NCBI RefSeq assembly: GCF_003626595.1
Contig: NZ_RBAK01000003.1
Coordinates: forward strand, 496,001-560,000
DNA length: 64,000 nt
DNA from: Micromonospora endolithica
Lineage (GTDB): Bacteria > Actinomycetota > Actinomycetes > Mycobacteriales > Micromonosporaceae
Direction of reading: 5' to 3'
Part shown: in pieces, positions 44,901-52,807 of the stretch
Numbering within the stretch: the first letter of the stretch is position 1
Layout: each line of letters starts with the position of its first letter
The notes under the pieces: model-generated
Databases searched by the model: none
What the model was told of the DNA's origin: nothing
The model's input: only the letters and a program-made list of their open reading frames with translations
Made by a program: the position numbers and the translations under genes

Positions 44901-45541
44901 GAGATCGGGTGGTCCGGCCCCATCGCCCGGCTGCCCGGGTTGTAGGTGCGCTCGTCGGCGGTGACCAGGACGTGCACGTCACCGCGGGGGTTGGCGTCGA
45001 AGTTGTACCACTCCTCGCTGCGCTGCCAGCGCTGTGGCAACCCGCTGGTGGAGGGGTGTACCCGGTCGGCGACGTGCGCGGTGCCGGGCAGCACGCCGGG
45101 GGAGTGCTCGGGCATGTGGGCGCCGGCGTTGACCAGGTCGTCCCACCACGGGTAGGAGCCCTCGATTCCCATGTCGGTGGCGTTGTGGATCGCCGCGATG
45201 CCACCGCCGCCGGCCACGTAGCTCTGCAGGGCCTGCCGTTGGGCGTCGTTGTCCCACACCATGCCGGAGGTCTGGAACATCACCACCACGTCGAAGGTGG
45301 CCAGGTTGGCCGGGGTGAAGACGGCGGAGTCCTCGGAGTGCACCACGGTGAAGCCGTGCTGGGCGGCGAGGTCGTTGAACATCGCCACGCCGTCGGGGAT
45401 GGAGTCGTGCCGGTAGCCGGCCGTCTCGCTGAACAGCAGCGCGCGGAACGGTGCGGCGGCGCCGGCCGGTGCGGCCGGGATAACGAACAGGGACAGCAGC
45501 AGTGCCAGGAGGGCTGTCGAAACGAGATGTCGGCGGCGCAT
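41987..45541 (-). CDS. secreted multi-domain protein: ThuA, sugar dehydrogenase, PKD, CBM6-like and ricin-type lectin
   Basis: The product is 1184 aa. Signal peptide about 1-29 (RRRHLVSTALLALLLSLFVI ... AGA). Domains in order: ThuA-like (about 33-255, FRALLFSETAGYRHDSIPDG), PQQ-type glucose/sorbosone dehydrogenase beta-propeller (about 265-700), PKD (about 715-800, YAWDFDGNGSTDSTAANPSH), a CBM6-type carbohydrate-binding region (about 890-1035) and a ricin-B trefoil with repeated QRW/QQW motifs (about 1055-1184). It would act outside the cell on carbohydrate. It ends the sugar-transport region and has its own A+T-rich upstream tract. Confidence 0.93.
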   Translation of the reverse strand: MRRRHLVSTALLALLLSLFVIPAAPAGAAAPFRALLFSETAGYRHDSIPDGVAMFNDLAAQHGFTVVHSEDSAVFTPANLATFDVVVMFQTSGMVWDNDAQRQALQSYVAGGGGIAAIHNATDMGIEGSYPWWDDLVNAGAHMPEHSPGVLPGTAHVADRVHPSTSGLPQRWQRSEEWYNFDANPRGDVHVLVTADERTYNPGSRAMGPDHPISWCREVGAARVWTTAMGHAKGSYAEPLFRQHVLGGVQWAAGVAAGDCGGTVWGNFEKVSLDQNTVDPMAVDVAADGRVFYVQRGGQVKIFKPATNTTVNAVTLPVYTGGEDGLVGMALDPNFGTNKWIYLYHSPQASTTDVNRLSRFTVTGDTLDLASEKVLLEVPAYRSRTHPEPGHTGGYLAFGPGGNLYLSTGDDSPPNYDPAWQGYAPLDWRPGKSFLDAARSSGNTNDLRGKLLRIHPETNGTYTVPAGNLFTPGTAKTRPEIYAMGFRNPFRFSVDPVNGWVNLADYGPDRSGPTTNRGPEGLVELNVIRSAGNYGWPFCHGDNQPYAPYNPDTGVVGPKFDCANPVNNSPNNTGLTTLPPLVKPQIWYGYGASAQFPEMGSGGSAPMGGPIYRYDAANPSPTKFPAYYDRVHFFYEWSRNYVREIHFDDTGGLVKTNPFLPGGNFVKPMDMRFGPDGSLYLLEWGSNFGGGNNDSGLYRIDYVSGGRAPVAKATGTPTNGKAPLVVQFSSAGSADPDPGNTISYAWDFDGNGSTDSTAANPSHTYTTNGTFTAKLTVRDNTGRSSFANVPITVGNTAPTVTISGPPNGGMLDFGQQVAYTVSVTDPEDGTIDCTKVLVNPALGHDDHEHGTTDYPGCSGTIATDLLGGHPDGANLFYVLNARYQDKGAGGVAALTGYGKAILQPKHKQAEFFTAQSGIRVIDQAGAESGKRIGDVSNGDWIMFDPMSLQGIATVGFRVSSPYGGGSIELRADSPTGQLLATQAVPNTGGWDSYQQQPAVNVAALAGTHKLYLVFRSTQNNAFDLDSMTFGGAGVGTTPTGIAGKTYTLTAQHSGKLADVNGVSTADGALVHQWAATGGGNQRWQAVDAGGGAVTLRAVHSGKCLAVSGGSTATAAQVVQQTCGTATSQQWQAVATTTAGVYELKARHSGLCLDVNGNSLVDGAALIQWTCSGAANQRWRLTTVG

Positions 45542-45719
45542 GCCGCCTCCTTTCGGGGGACCACGGTGGCGGTGTCCGCCCGGGCGAGTGCCGGGACGGA
45601 GGGCGCGACACGCCGCCGAATGGGGTCACCCCCGCGCTCGCCGGTGACGTCGGCCGGGCCGGCGTCACCTCCTGCTCCACAGAGAACGGTGCCCTCGAAA
45701 TCGACACCAGTCAACGCGC

Positions 45720-45738
45720 ATTTCATTAATCGTGAAAT
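45720..45738. promoter_or_regulatory. inverted repeat in A+T-rich island upstream of the ThuA gene
   Basis: ATTTCA (45720-45725) and TGAAAT (45733-45738) are perfect arms with a 7-nt spacer. They lie inside an A+T-rich island (45718-45762), about 180 bp upstream of the ThuA-gene start. This is a likely operator or promoter region on the minus strand. Confidence 0.5.
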
Positions 45739-45822
45739 CACTATAAATACCGAGGTAAATGCCGGTGAACAGCCGTCACCGCCGGGCGGGGAGAACCCCG
45801 CCCGGCTACCGGCTCCGGAGGA

Positions 45823-46692
45823 TCAGACCCCGGTGGCCGGGCCGATCCGGGCGAGCAGCGCCCGCAGGAACGCCAGACCGCCGGTGGCCAACTTGTCCTG
45901 GGTGGGCGCCAATGGACGCCAGATCGCCGCCGCCGTGGCGATCGTCCGGTTCTCCGCGGTGAACGACTCGATGCACAGCGGCCCGTCGTAGCCGACGTCA
46001 CGCAGCGCCGCCACGATGCCCGTCCAGTCCAGATGGTCGTTGCCGGGCGCGCCCCGGTCGTTCGCGCAGACCTGGACGTGCGCCAGCCGGTCCCCGGCGG
46101 TACGGATCGCCGTCGGGATGTCGCGCTCCTCGATGTTCATGTGGAACGTGTCCAGGGCCAACCCCAGTCCGGGGATGCCGTCGACCACCTCCAGGGCCTG
46201 CTCCGTGGTGTTCAGCAGGCTCGTCTCGAACCGGTTCAGCGGTTCCACGGCGAGCGTCACACCCGCCCCGGCCGCCTCCTCGGCCAGCGGTCGGAGCCGG
46301 TCGCGCAGCGTGCGGACGGTCGCCGCGCGGGCGTCGGCGTCGAGCAGCCAGGTCCGGCCGACCGGCGCGTACATCGGACCGGCGACCACGCCGGCGCCCA
46401 CCCGGGCCGCCACCCGGACGCAGTACCGGAGGTAGTCCCCGGTCCGGCGGACCACCTCCGCGTCGTCGGTCACCAGGTCCCGGTCGGCGGACATGACCGC
46501 GCAGACCGTCGCGCCGAGCCCCAGGCCGGCGAGGAGGTCGGCGGCCCGGTCCGGGTCCCAGTCGCCCGGTGACTCGACGGGCAGCTCGATGACGTCGAAG
46601 CCCCACGCGTGGATCCGCGGTGCCAGCGCGGCCAGCCGGGCGTCGGTCAACGGCGAGACCCAGATCCAGGTGTTCGCGCCGATCGGGTGCAC
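45823..46692 (-). CDS. sugar phosphate isomerase/epimerase, D-tagatose 3-epimerase-like
   Basis: The product is 289 aa from GTG 46692 with GAGGAGC upstream. It is a TIM-barrel enzyme of the AP-endonuclease-2 superfamily. Metal ligands are visible in LAVEPLNRFET (Glu), LALDTFHMNIEE (Asp), AHVQVCANDR (His) and LCIESF (Glu). The combination NRFE...DTFHMNIEE is typical of D-tagatose/D-psicose 3-epimerases. It probably epimerises the ketose form of the sugar brought in by the adjacent ABC importer; the actual sugar is unknown. It is 94 nt after the binding-protein gene. Confidence 0.88.
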   Translation of the reverse strand: MHPIGANTWIWVSPLTDARLAALAPRIHAWGFDVIELPVESPGDWDPDRAADLLAGLGLGATVCAVMSADRDLVTDDAEVVRRTGDYLRYCVRVAARVGAGVVAGPMYAPVGRTWLLDADARAATVRTLRDRLRPLAEEAAGAGVTLAVEPLNRFETSLLNTTEQALEVVDGIPGLGLALDTFHMNIEERDIPTAIRTAGDRLAHVQVCANDRGAPGNDHLDWTGIVAALRDVGYDGPLCIESFTAENRTIATAAAIWRPLAPTQDKLATGGLAFLRALLARIGPATGV

Positions 46693-46786
46693 GTCGCTCC
46701 TCGTGGTCGGTCGGGACGCGTCCGGAGCCGGACGCGCCGGACGGTGCGGGCGCGGGCCGAGGAGGTCGGCCCGCGCCCGCCACGGG

Positions 46787-47980
46787 CTACTGGTCGCCCC
46801 CCCAGTTCTGCGGGAAGCCGGGCATCTTCTCGCAGCCACAGAGCGCGTAGTGCAGCGGCGGGAGCTGCGGCAGCACGTACTGGCCGAGGTTCTCCTCGGT
46901 GATCGTCGGCTGCGGGAGCACCCACTCCTTGGGCACCTGCTTGCCGGCCAGGATGTCCAGGGCGGCCACGATCGGCGTACGCCACTGGTAGGTCGGGTAC
47001 GTCGGCGCCACGGCGGTGAGCTTCTTCTCCTGCCACAGCCGCAGGAAGTCCTGCTGGTCCTCACCGGTGATGACCGGCACCTTCTGGCCGGCGTCCTCGA
47101 ACGCCTCGGCGGCCGCCACCGAGGTGGCGCCGGCGTCCATCCAGACGCCGTCGATGCTGCCGTGGCGCTCCAGGTAGTCGTTGACGATCGTCTTGACCTT
47201 GGCGGCGTCGCCGTCGGTGAACTCCACCCCGACCACGTCCACGTCGGCCTTGTCGAAGATCACCTTGGCCGCCGCCCAGCGGGTCTCCAGCACGTCGACC
47301 CCGGGCAGGATGCGCAGCGCGAGGATCTTGCCGTCCTTCTTCACCTTGTCGGTGAGGAACTCCGCCGCGGTGGCGCCGAAGGCGTACCCACCGATGGGAT
47401 GGATGAAGGTGACCGGGCAGTCGGTGTTGACGCCCCGGTCGAAGACGATCACCGGCAGGCCGGCCTGGCACGCCTTCTCCACCGCCGGGGTCAGCGCGGC
47501 GGTGGTGTTCGGCGAGACGATCAGCGCGCTGCACTTCTTGCTGGCCAGCAGACCGTCGATGTCGCTGATCTGCTTGTCGTCCTTGCCCTCCGCGTCGACC
47601 GCGGTCAGGGCGGCGATCTCCGGGTGCAGCTTGGCCTCGGCCTGCATGGTGGTCCACCCCACCACCCGCCACGGGTTGTTGACCCCGGCGTTGGAGAAGC
47701 AGATGGTGTGCTTGCCGGCCTTCTTGTACTTCGCGGTGTCGACGAGCTGCGGGCTGATCGCCTGCAGCCAGGGCTGGTCGGCCGGCCCGGTGGGGGTGAC
47801 GGCACGCTGGGCGATCTGCTCGTCGTAGTCGGCCTGGACGAAGAACGACGACTGTTGGCCGGTGCCGCTGCCCGCCGGGCCGTCGTCGCCGCCCTCCTCG
47901 GGCGCGGTCGAGGTGCAACCGGTGGCGAGCAGCGCCGCGGCGCCGCACACCGCCAGCATGGTTCGCAGTGGATGTCTCAT
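46787..47980 (-). CDS. sugar ABC transporter substrate-binding lipoprotein
   Basis: The product is 397 aa. The signal peptide ends in lipobox LLATGC (Cys22), so the mature protein is lipid-anchored. The fold is the periplasmic-binding-protein class of RbsB type, with blocks ICFSNAGVNNPWRVVGWTTM, LIVSPNTTAALTP and VIVFDRGVNTDCP. The C-terminus is unusual for a binding protein, with a CGCEKMPGFPQNWGG tail containing two Cys. It delivers a sugar to the two permeases and the ATPase encoded upstream. The gap of 33 nt to the permease gene is consistent with one operon. Confidence 0.93.
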   Translation of the reverse strand: MRHPLRTMLAVCGAAALLATGCTSTAPEEGGDDGPAGSGTGQQSSFFVQADYDEQIAQRAVTPTGPADQPWLQAISPQLVDTAKYKKAGKHTICFSNAGVNNPWRVVGWTTMQAEAKLHPEIAALTAVDAEGKDDKQISDIDGLLASKKCSALIVSPNTTAALTPAVEKACQAGLPVIVFDRGVNTDCPVTFIHPIGGYAFGATAAEFLTDKVKKDGKILALRILPGVDVLETRWAAAKVIFDKADVDVVGVEFTDGDAAKVKTIVNDYLERHGSIDGVWMDAGATSVAAAEAFEDAGQKVPVITGEDQQDFLRLWQEKKLTAVAPTYPTYQWRTPIVAALDILAGKQVPKEWVLPQPTITEENLGQYVLPQLPPLHYALCGCEKMPGFPQNWGGDQ

Positions 47981-48013
47981 GACTTCTCCCTCGCGACGGG
48001 TGGCGGCGCGGCG

Positions 48014-49018
48014 TCAGCCGGACCGGCGCAGCCGGTGAGCGGCGTACGCGGCCGCGCCGATGATGATCAGGCCCTGCACCGCGTCACGAAGCGACTTGGC
48101 CAGGCCCAGGAGGTTGAGCAGGGTGAATACTGATTGCAGGGTGAGCGCACCGGCCAGGGCGGCGCCGACGCTGCCGCGGCCCCCACCGAGCACCGCGCCG
48201 CCGAGCACGACGGCGGCGATGGCCTGGAACTCGTAACCGACACCGGCCTCGGCGGTGACCCCGGTGAAGCCACCGAGGAGAACCCCGGCGACCACCGCCG
48301 AGAGGCCGGAGATGACGAACGCCGCGGTCCGGACCCGTCGTACGTCGACCCCGGACAGGCCGGCGGCACGCGGGTTGCCGCCGGCGGCGTACACCTGGTG
48401 GCCGAAGCGGGTGTGTGACAGCAGCAGCCACAGGCCGACGCCGATGGCCACCAGGATCAGCACCGCGTACGGCAGCTGGCCCAGCCCGGGGATCTCCACC
48501 CCGAAGCGGCCGAACTGGCGGAAGTTGTCGGCCAGCGAACCGCGCGGGGCGCCGCCGGACCAGAGGAAGACCGCGCCGCTGAGGACCAGCAGCATGCCCA
48601 GCGTGGCGATGAAGGAGGGCACCCGCAGCCGGGTGGTGACCAGGCCGTTGACCAGACCCACCAGCGCGCCACCGGCGAGCAGCAGCGGGATGAGCCACCA
48701 GGTGTTGCCGGCGTCTCCGTCGGAGAGCCGGGCGGCCACCACCACCACGGCCGTGACCAGCGCGCCCACCGAGAGGTCGAACTCGCCGGCGATGATGACG
48801 AAGACCTGACCGGCGGCGAGCACCGCCAGCGGCGCGCACCGGCGCAGGAAGGCCAGGAACGGGGCCGGCTCGACGAACGTCGGGTTGCGCCAGGCGATCA
48901 GCACGATCACCGCGGCGAGCACCAGCCAGATCGGCGGTACGGCCCGCAGCAGCCGCCAGGCCCGCGAGGCGGACCGTTCCGGGGCCGCCGTAGCCGGCGG
49001 CGGAGCGGTCACCGTCAT
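48014..49018 (-). CDS. sugar ABC transporter permease (second)
   Basis: The product is 334 aa with about eight to ten membrane helices. It is of the RbsC/XylH type: FVIIAGEFDLSVGALV (the G-E/G-F-DLSVG family motif), LVGLVNGLVTTRLRVPSFIATLGM and AAVVLGGAVLGGGRGSVGAALAG. ATG 49018 overlaps the stop of the other permease gene by one base. Two different permeases suggest a heterodimeric membrane channel rather than a homodimer. Confidence 0.93.
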   Translation of the reverse strand: MTVTAPPPATAAPERSASRAWRLLRAVPPIWLVLAAVIVLIAWRNPTFVEPAPFLAFLRRCAPLAVLAAGQVFVIIAGEFDLSVGALVTAVVVVAARLSDGDAGNTWWLIPLLLAGGALVGLVNGLVTTRLRVPSFIATLGMLLVLSGAVFLWSGGAPRGSLADNFRQFGRFGVEIPGLGQLPYAVLILVAIGVGLWLLLSHTRFGHQVYAAGGNPRAAGLSGVDVRRVRTAAFVISGLSAVVAGVLLGGFTGVTAEAGVGYEFQAIAAVVLGGAVLGGGRGSVGAALAGALTLQSVFTLLNLLGLAKSLRDAVQGLIIIGAAAYAAHRLRRSG

Positions 49019-50022
49019 CAGAACACCTCCTCGTCGCGCCGGTTGCGTAGCGCGTAGAGCGCCACCGCCCCGACGATGATCACGCCGCGGATCAGCGTCT
49101 TGAGGAAGGCGTTCACCTCGAACTCGTTGAACACCTGGTCGACCACGGCGAGGATGAGGACACCGGCCAGGGTGCCGGCGACGGTCCCGCGGCCGCCGGC
49201 CAGCGCGGTGCCGCCGACCACGGCCGCGGCGATCGATTCCAGGTCGTACCCGCCGTCCGGGCCGACCCACGGCGCCCCCGAGCGCAGCCGGCTGACCAGG
49301 AACAGCCCGGTCAGCACGGCGGTCAGGCTGCACAGCACATGGGCGGTGACCACCACCCGGTCGGTCCGCACCCCGGAGAGCCGGGCCACCTCGGCGCTGC
49401 CGCCGACGGCGTAGAGGTGGTAGCCGAAGCGGGTCCGGCGCAGCGTGTACCAGGCGAGCGCGACCACGGCCAGCAGCAGGAGCACCGCCACCGGTACCGG
49501 ACCCAGGGCGTTGTAGCCCAGCGCCTGGAACTCGCGGGGGACCGAGCCGGTGAAGTTGGTGAAGAGGGCGTTGAGGATCCCGCTCATCACCAGCGAGGTG
49601 CCGAGGGTGGCGATGAACGCGTTGATCCGCAGCCGGGTGATGACCAGACCGTTGACCAGGCCCACGCCCACGCCCAGTGCCAGCGTGACCGCGATGCCCA
49701 ACGCCATCCGGTCCGGGTCGCCCTGCATGACGAACGACGCGCTCACCGCCGTCACGCTGACCATGTAGGCCACCGACAGGTCCAGCGAACCGCCGATCAG
49801 CACGATCGTCTGACCGACCGCGACCAGACCCAGCGCGACCGACCGGACCGCCATGTTCTGCAGGTTGTCCACTGTCATGAACTGGCCGCCGTTGAGTTCG
49901 ACGAGCAGCCAGGCCACCGCGAACACCCCACCGAAGACGAACCAGACCGGTGCGCTGGACGAGCCCGTACCCGGCGCGGCGAGCCGCAGCGGGGCGGACG
50001 GTGACATCGTGGAGGTGGTCAT
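49018..50022 (-). CDS. sugar ABC transporter permease (first)
   Basis: The product is 334 aa of RbsC type with motifs VLIGGSLDLSVAYMV, GLVNGLVITRLRINAFIATLGTSL and VVGGTALAGGRGTVAGTLAGVLI. Helix count is about eight to ten. Its start overlaps the stop of the ATPase gene by 4 nt, and its stop overlaps the next permease gene by one base, so translation is coupled along the operon. It is similar to the second permease but clearly distinct in sequence. Confidence 0.93.
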   Translation of the reverse strand: MTTSTMSPSAPLRLAAPGTGSSSAPVWFVFGGVFAVAWLLVELNGGQFMTVDNLQNMAVRSVALGLVAVGQTIVLIGGSLDLSVAYMVSVTAVSASFVMQGDPDRMALGIAVTLALGVGVGLVNGLVITRLRINAFIATLGTSLVMSGILNALFTNFTGSVPREFQALGYNALGPVPVAVLLLLAVVALAWYTLRRTRFGYHLYAVGGSAEVARLSGVRTDRVVVTAHVLCSLTAVLTGLFLVSRLRSGAPWVGPDGGYDLESIAAAVVGGTALAGGRGTVAGTLAGVLILAVVDQVFNEFEVNAFLKTLIRGVIIVGAVALYALRNRRDEEVF

Positions 50023-51560
50023 GCCGCACCGCCGTCCGCGACCGCGCCCACCCCGACGCCGGAACGGTCGGGTTCGCCGGTGGCCAGCAGCATGATTTCC
50101 GCCTCGCTCGCGTCGGCCGGCAGGACGCCGGCCACCGTGCCCTGCCGCAGCACCACGATCCGGTCGGCCATGCCGATCACCTCGGGCAGCTCGGAGGAGA
50201 TCATCAGGATCGCCGCGCCGGCCTCGGCCAACTCCCGCATCAGCTCGTGGATGCTGGCCTTCGCGCCGACGTCGATGCCCCGGGTCGGCTCGTCGAAGAT
50301 GAGCACCCGCGCCCCGGTCGCCAGCCACCGGGCCAGCACCACCTTCTGCTGGTTGCCACCGGAGAGGTAGCGGACCTCCCGGGCGGTGGAGCCGCGCAGG
50401 TCGACCCGGTCGAGCAGCGCACCGAGCCCGACCCGCCGGGTGGGGCCACGGCCGAGCGCGCGGACGGCGAGCAGGCTGTTATCGCGGACGGACAACTGGA
50501 GTACCAGCCCCTCGCTCTTGCGGTCCTCGGTGAGCAGTCCGATGCCGCAGCGGATCGCCTGCCGGGGCGAGCGCAGCCGGCGTGCCCGCCCGTCGACCTC
50601 GAGCCGGCCGGTGGCCATCCGGGTGGCGCCGAAGAGCAGCCGGGCCAGTTCGGTGCGACCCGAGCCGGCCAGCCCGGCCAGTCCGACGATCTCACCGGAG
50701 CGCAGGTCCAGGTCGATGTCGTGCAGCATCCCGGCGCCCGCGCCGCGCACCGACAGCCGGACCTCACCGATGCGCTCCGGTGTCGCCCGGGGCGGGTAGT
50801 AGTGGTCGAGGTCGCGACCCACCATGAGGTGCACCAGCCGGCGGGTGTCCACCTCGGCGGTGCGGACCGTGTCGACCCGCCGGCCGTCCTTGAGCACGGT
50901 GATCCGGTCGGTAAGGTCGAAGATCTCCTTCAGCCGGTGCGAGATGTACAGCACCGTCAGGCCGTCCGCGCGTAACCGGCGGATCCGGTCGAAGAGCGCG
51001 TCCACCTCGTGCGGGGACAGGGCCGCGGTGGGCTCGTCCAGGACCAGCACCCGGGGCCGGAAGGACAGCGCCTTGGCGATCTCCACCAGCTGCTGCTGGG
51101 CCACCGGCAGCCGCCCGACCAGGGCGCGCGGCGAGATCACGTCGTCGGCGTGCAACGCGGCCAGCAATCGGGAGGCGTCCCGCTCCATCGCGGTACGGTC
51201 GACGCCGACGCGGCGACGCGGCTCCCGGCCGAGGAAGATGTTCTCCGCGACCGTCCGCTCCGGAAGCAGGTTGAGTTCCTGGTGGACGATGCTCACCCCG
51301 GCGGCCAGGGCCTGCCGGGGGTGGTGGAAGCGCACCGGTGCCCCGTCGAGCTCTATCCGCCCGGCGTCCGGCTGGTACACGCCGACGAGGATCTTCATCA
51401 GCGTGGACTTGCCCGCGCCATTCTCGCCCATCACCGCGTGGATCTCGCCCGGGCGGCACTCCAGCTGCACGTCCTGCAGCACCGGTACACCGAGGAAGCT
51501 CTTGTCGATGCCGTACATGCCGAGCAGGATCTTGTCCTGCGGCTCGATGCCATCCGCCAT
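50019..51560 (-). CDS. sugar ABC transporter ATP-binding protein, RbsA/MglA type
   Basis: The product is 513 aa from ATG 51560 with GAGGGGA upstream. It has two ATPase domains. The first is intact: Walker A GENGAGKST (about 50-58), Q-loop region HQELNLLPERTVAENI, Walker B VLVLDEPTAALSP. The second has the degenerate P-loop GLAGSGRTE common in the RbsA family, and the signature YLSGGNQQKVVLARWLA. It energises import by the two permeases. It is the first gene of the operon, 72 bp downstream of the repeat at 51629. Confidence 0.95.
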   Translation of the reverse strand: MADGIEPQDKILLGMYGIDKSFLGVPVLQDVQLECRPGEIHAVMGENGAGKSTLMKILVGVYQPDAGRIELDGAPVRFHHPRQALAAGVSIVHQELNLLPERTVAENIFLGREPRRRVGVDRTAMERDASRLLAALHADDVISPRALVGRLPVAQQQLVEIAKALSFRPRVLVLDEPTAALSPHEVDALFDRIRRLRADGLTVLYISHRLKEIFDLTDRITVLKDGRRVDTVRTAEVDTRRLVHLMVGRDLDHYYPPRATPERIGEVRLSVRGAGAGMLHDIDLDLRSGEIVGLAGLAGSGRTELARLLFGATRMATGRLEVDGRARRLRSPRQAIRCGIGLLTEDRKSEGLVLQLSVRDNSLLAVRALGRGPTRRVGLGALLDRVDLRGSTAREVRYLSGGNQQKVVLARWLATGARVLIFDEPTRGIDVGAKASIHELMRELAEAGAAILMISSELPEVIGMADRIVVLRQGTVAGVLPADASEAEIMLLATGEPDRSGVGVGAVADGGAA

Positions 51561-51598
51561 CCGCGTCCCCTCGCGACGATCGACGACCGTGGAATCGA

Positions 51599-51628
51599 AG
51601 ATTAGGCATTGCTTCGACGTCGTGTAAA
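51599..51628 (-). promoter_or_regulatory. promoter of the sugar ABC operon
   Basis: On the minus strand, TTTACA (51628-51623), 18 nt, TAATCT (51604-51599), 39 bp upstream of the ATPase start codon. It overlaps an A+T-rich stretch that is rare in this window. Confidence 0.6.
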
Positions 51629-51647
51629 GCAAAGTTCAGTTCTTTGC
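51629..51647. promoter_or_regulatory. operator candidate, GCAAAG-N7-CTTTGC
   Basis: A perfect 6-bp inverted repeat (51629-51634 and 51642-51647) lies immediately upstream of the -35 element of the sugar ABC operon. This is suited to an activator or repressor, perhaps the LysR protein encoded just upstream. Confidence 0.6.
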
Positions 51648-51756
51648 GTCATTACTTTTGCATGTTCAGCCGAAAGTATCGGGTGGGCGCGGCGAAAGGG
51701 GATCAATGTCCCGAGAGGAGGGTTCGCGGCTTTGGCGAGGATGGGAGAGCGGCGGG

Positions 51757-52728
51757 TCAGACGCCCGAGGGCTGCCGCACCCCGAAGCCCGGATTGCGCA
51801 GCAGCCAGGCCAGGTACGCCGGGTGCGCCGCCAGCGAGTCGGCGTACGCGGCCAGCGCGGACTCCAGCACCAGGTCGGCGACCCCGGCGGCGGGGGACTC
51901 CGGGTGCCAGCCGAACATCAGCCGCCAGCGCAGCGGTGTCCCGGCCAGTCGCCGGGTGACCTGCCCGGCCACCGGCCGGAAGGTGGCCTGGCACAGCGCG
52001 ATCCCCTCGCCGGCGTCCACCAGGTCCAGGCAGCCGCGGATGTCCGCCTCGTAGACCTTGCGGGGGGTGAAGCCGGCGCGGGCGCACGCGGCGGCGAAGC
52101 AGTCGCCGAAGCAGCCGTCACCCGGCGCCGCCACCCACTGCTCGTGCCGCAGGTCGGCCAGGGCGATCTCGTCGGCGCCGGCCAGCGGATGCGACTCGGG
52201 CAGCAGCACGTGCACCGGGTCGATGGACACCTCCCGCCAGCACAGACCGGACTCCGCCGACGGCGCGGAGTCGCCGCACACGCCGGTGAGCGCGAAGTCC
52301 AGCCGCCCACCGGCCACCAACTGGGCCAGTTCGTCGACCGACCAGGAGGCGTACGTGGTGATCTGGGCCTGCGGCTGCTCGGCGGCCAGCCGGTGCACCA
52401 GCCGGCCGAGGATCGGGCTGTTCACCCCGCCGAACCGGTAGCGCCGGGGCGCGTCCCCGGCCCCGGCCAGCCGGGCCGCCTCGTCCTGCAGGCCCTTCAT
52501 CGCCGGCAGCAGCACCCGGGCCCGGGACAACACCAGCTCACCCAGGGCGGTCGGCCGAGCGCCACGCCGGTCGCGTTCGAACAGCGGGCCGCCCAGTGTC
52601 CGCTCGATGCGCTGGAGCTGTGCGGTCAGCGCCGGCTGGGCGAGGCCCAGGGTGGAGGCCGCCTTCGTCACGCTCCCCGTCTCGGCGATCGCGCAGACCA
52701 CCCGCAGGTGTCGCAGCTCCAGGTTCAT
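51757..52728 (-). CDS. LysR family transcriptional regulator
   Basis: The product is 323 aa from ATG 52728. The N-terminal winged helix LELRHLRVVCAIAETGSVTKAASTLGLAQPALTAQLQRIE (in segments) is canonical. The effector domain (about 95-300) follows. It lies upstream of, and on the same strand as, the sugar ABC operon with 196 bp between them, so it may regulate that operon rather than itself by divergence. The effector is unknown. Five Cys in the effector domain (VCGDSAP, LCWREV, CFGDCF, CLDLV) are notable but not diagnostic. Confidence 0.93.
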   Translation of the reverse strand: MNLELRHLRVVCAIAETGSVTKAASTLGLAQPALTAQLQRIERTLGGPLFERDRRGARPTALGELVLSRARVLLPAMKGLQDEAARLAGAGDAPRRYRFGGVNSPILGRLVHRLAAEQPQAQITTYASWSVDELAQLVAGGRLDFALTGVCGDSAPSAESGLCWREVSIDPVHVLLPESHPLAGADEIALADLRHEQWVAAPGDGCFGDCFAAACARAGFTPRKVYEADIRGCLDLVDAGEGIALCQATFRPVAGQVTRRLAGTPLRWRLMFGWHPESPAAGVADLVLESALAAYADSLAAHPAYLAWLLRNPGFGVRQPSGV

Positions 52729-52807
52729 GCGAATGACGGTAGGGCCGGCACGCGGCCTGGCGGAAGAGGCCGGACGGATCAACGATTCCCGATATGAGTG
52801 TGACCGG

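Noticed and set aside
41600..45991. 1463-codon open frame on the plus strand opposite the ThuA gene
   Set aside because: The opposite strand encodes a signal peptide and five recognisable domains; this frame is a GC-bias shadow.
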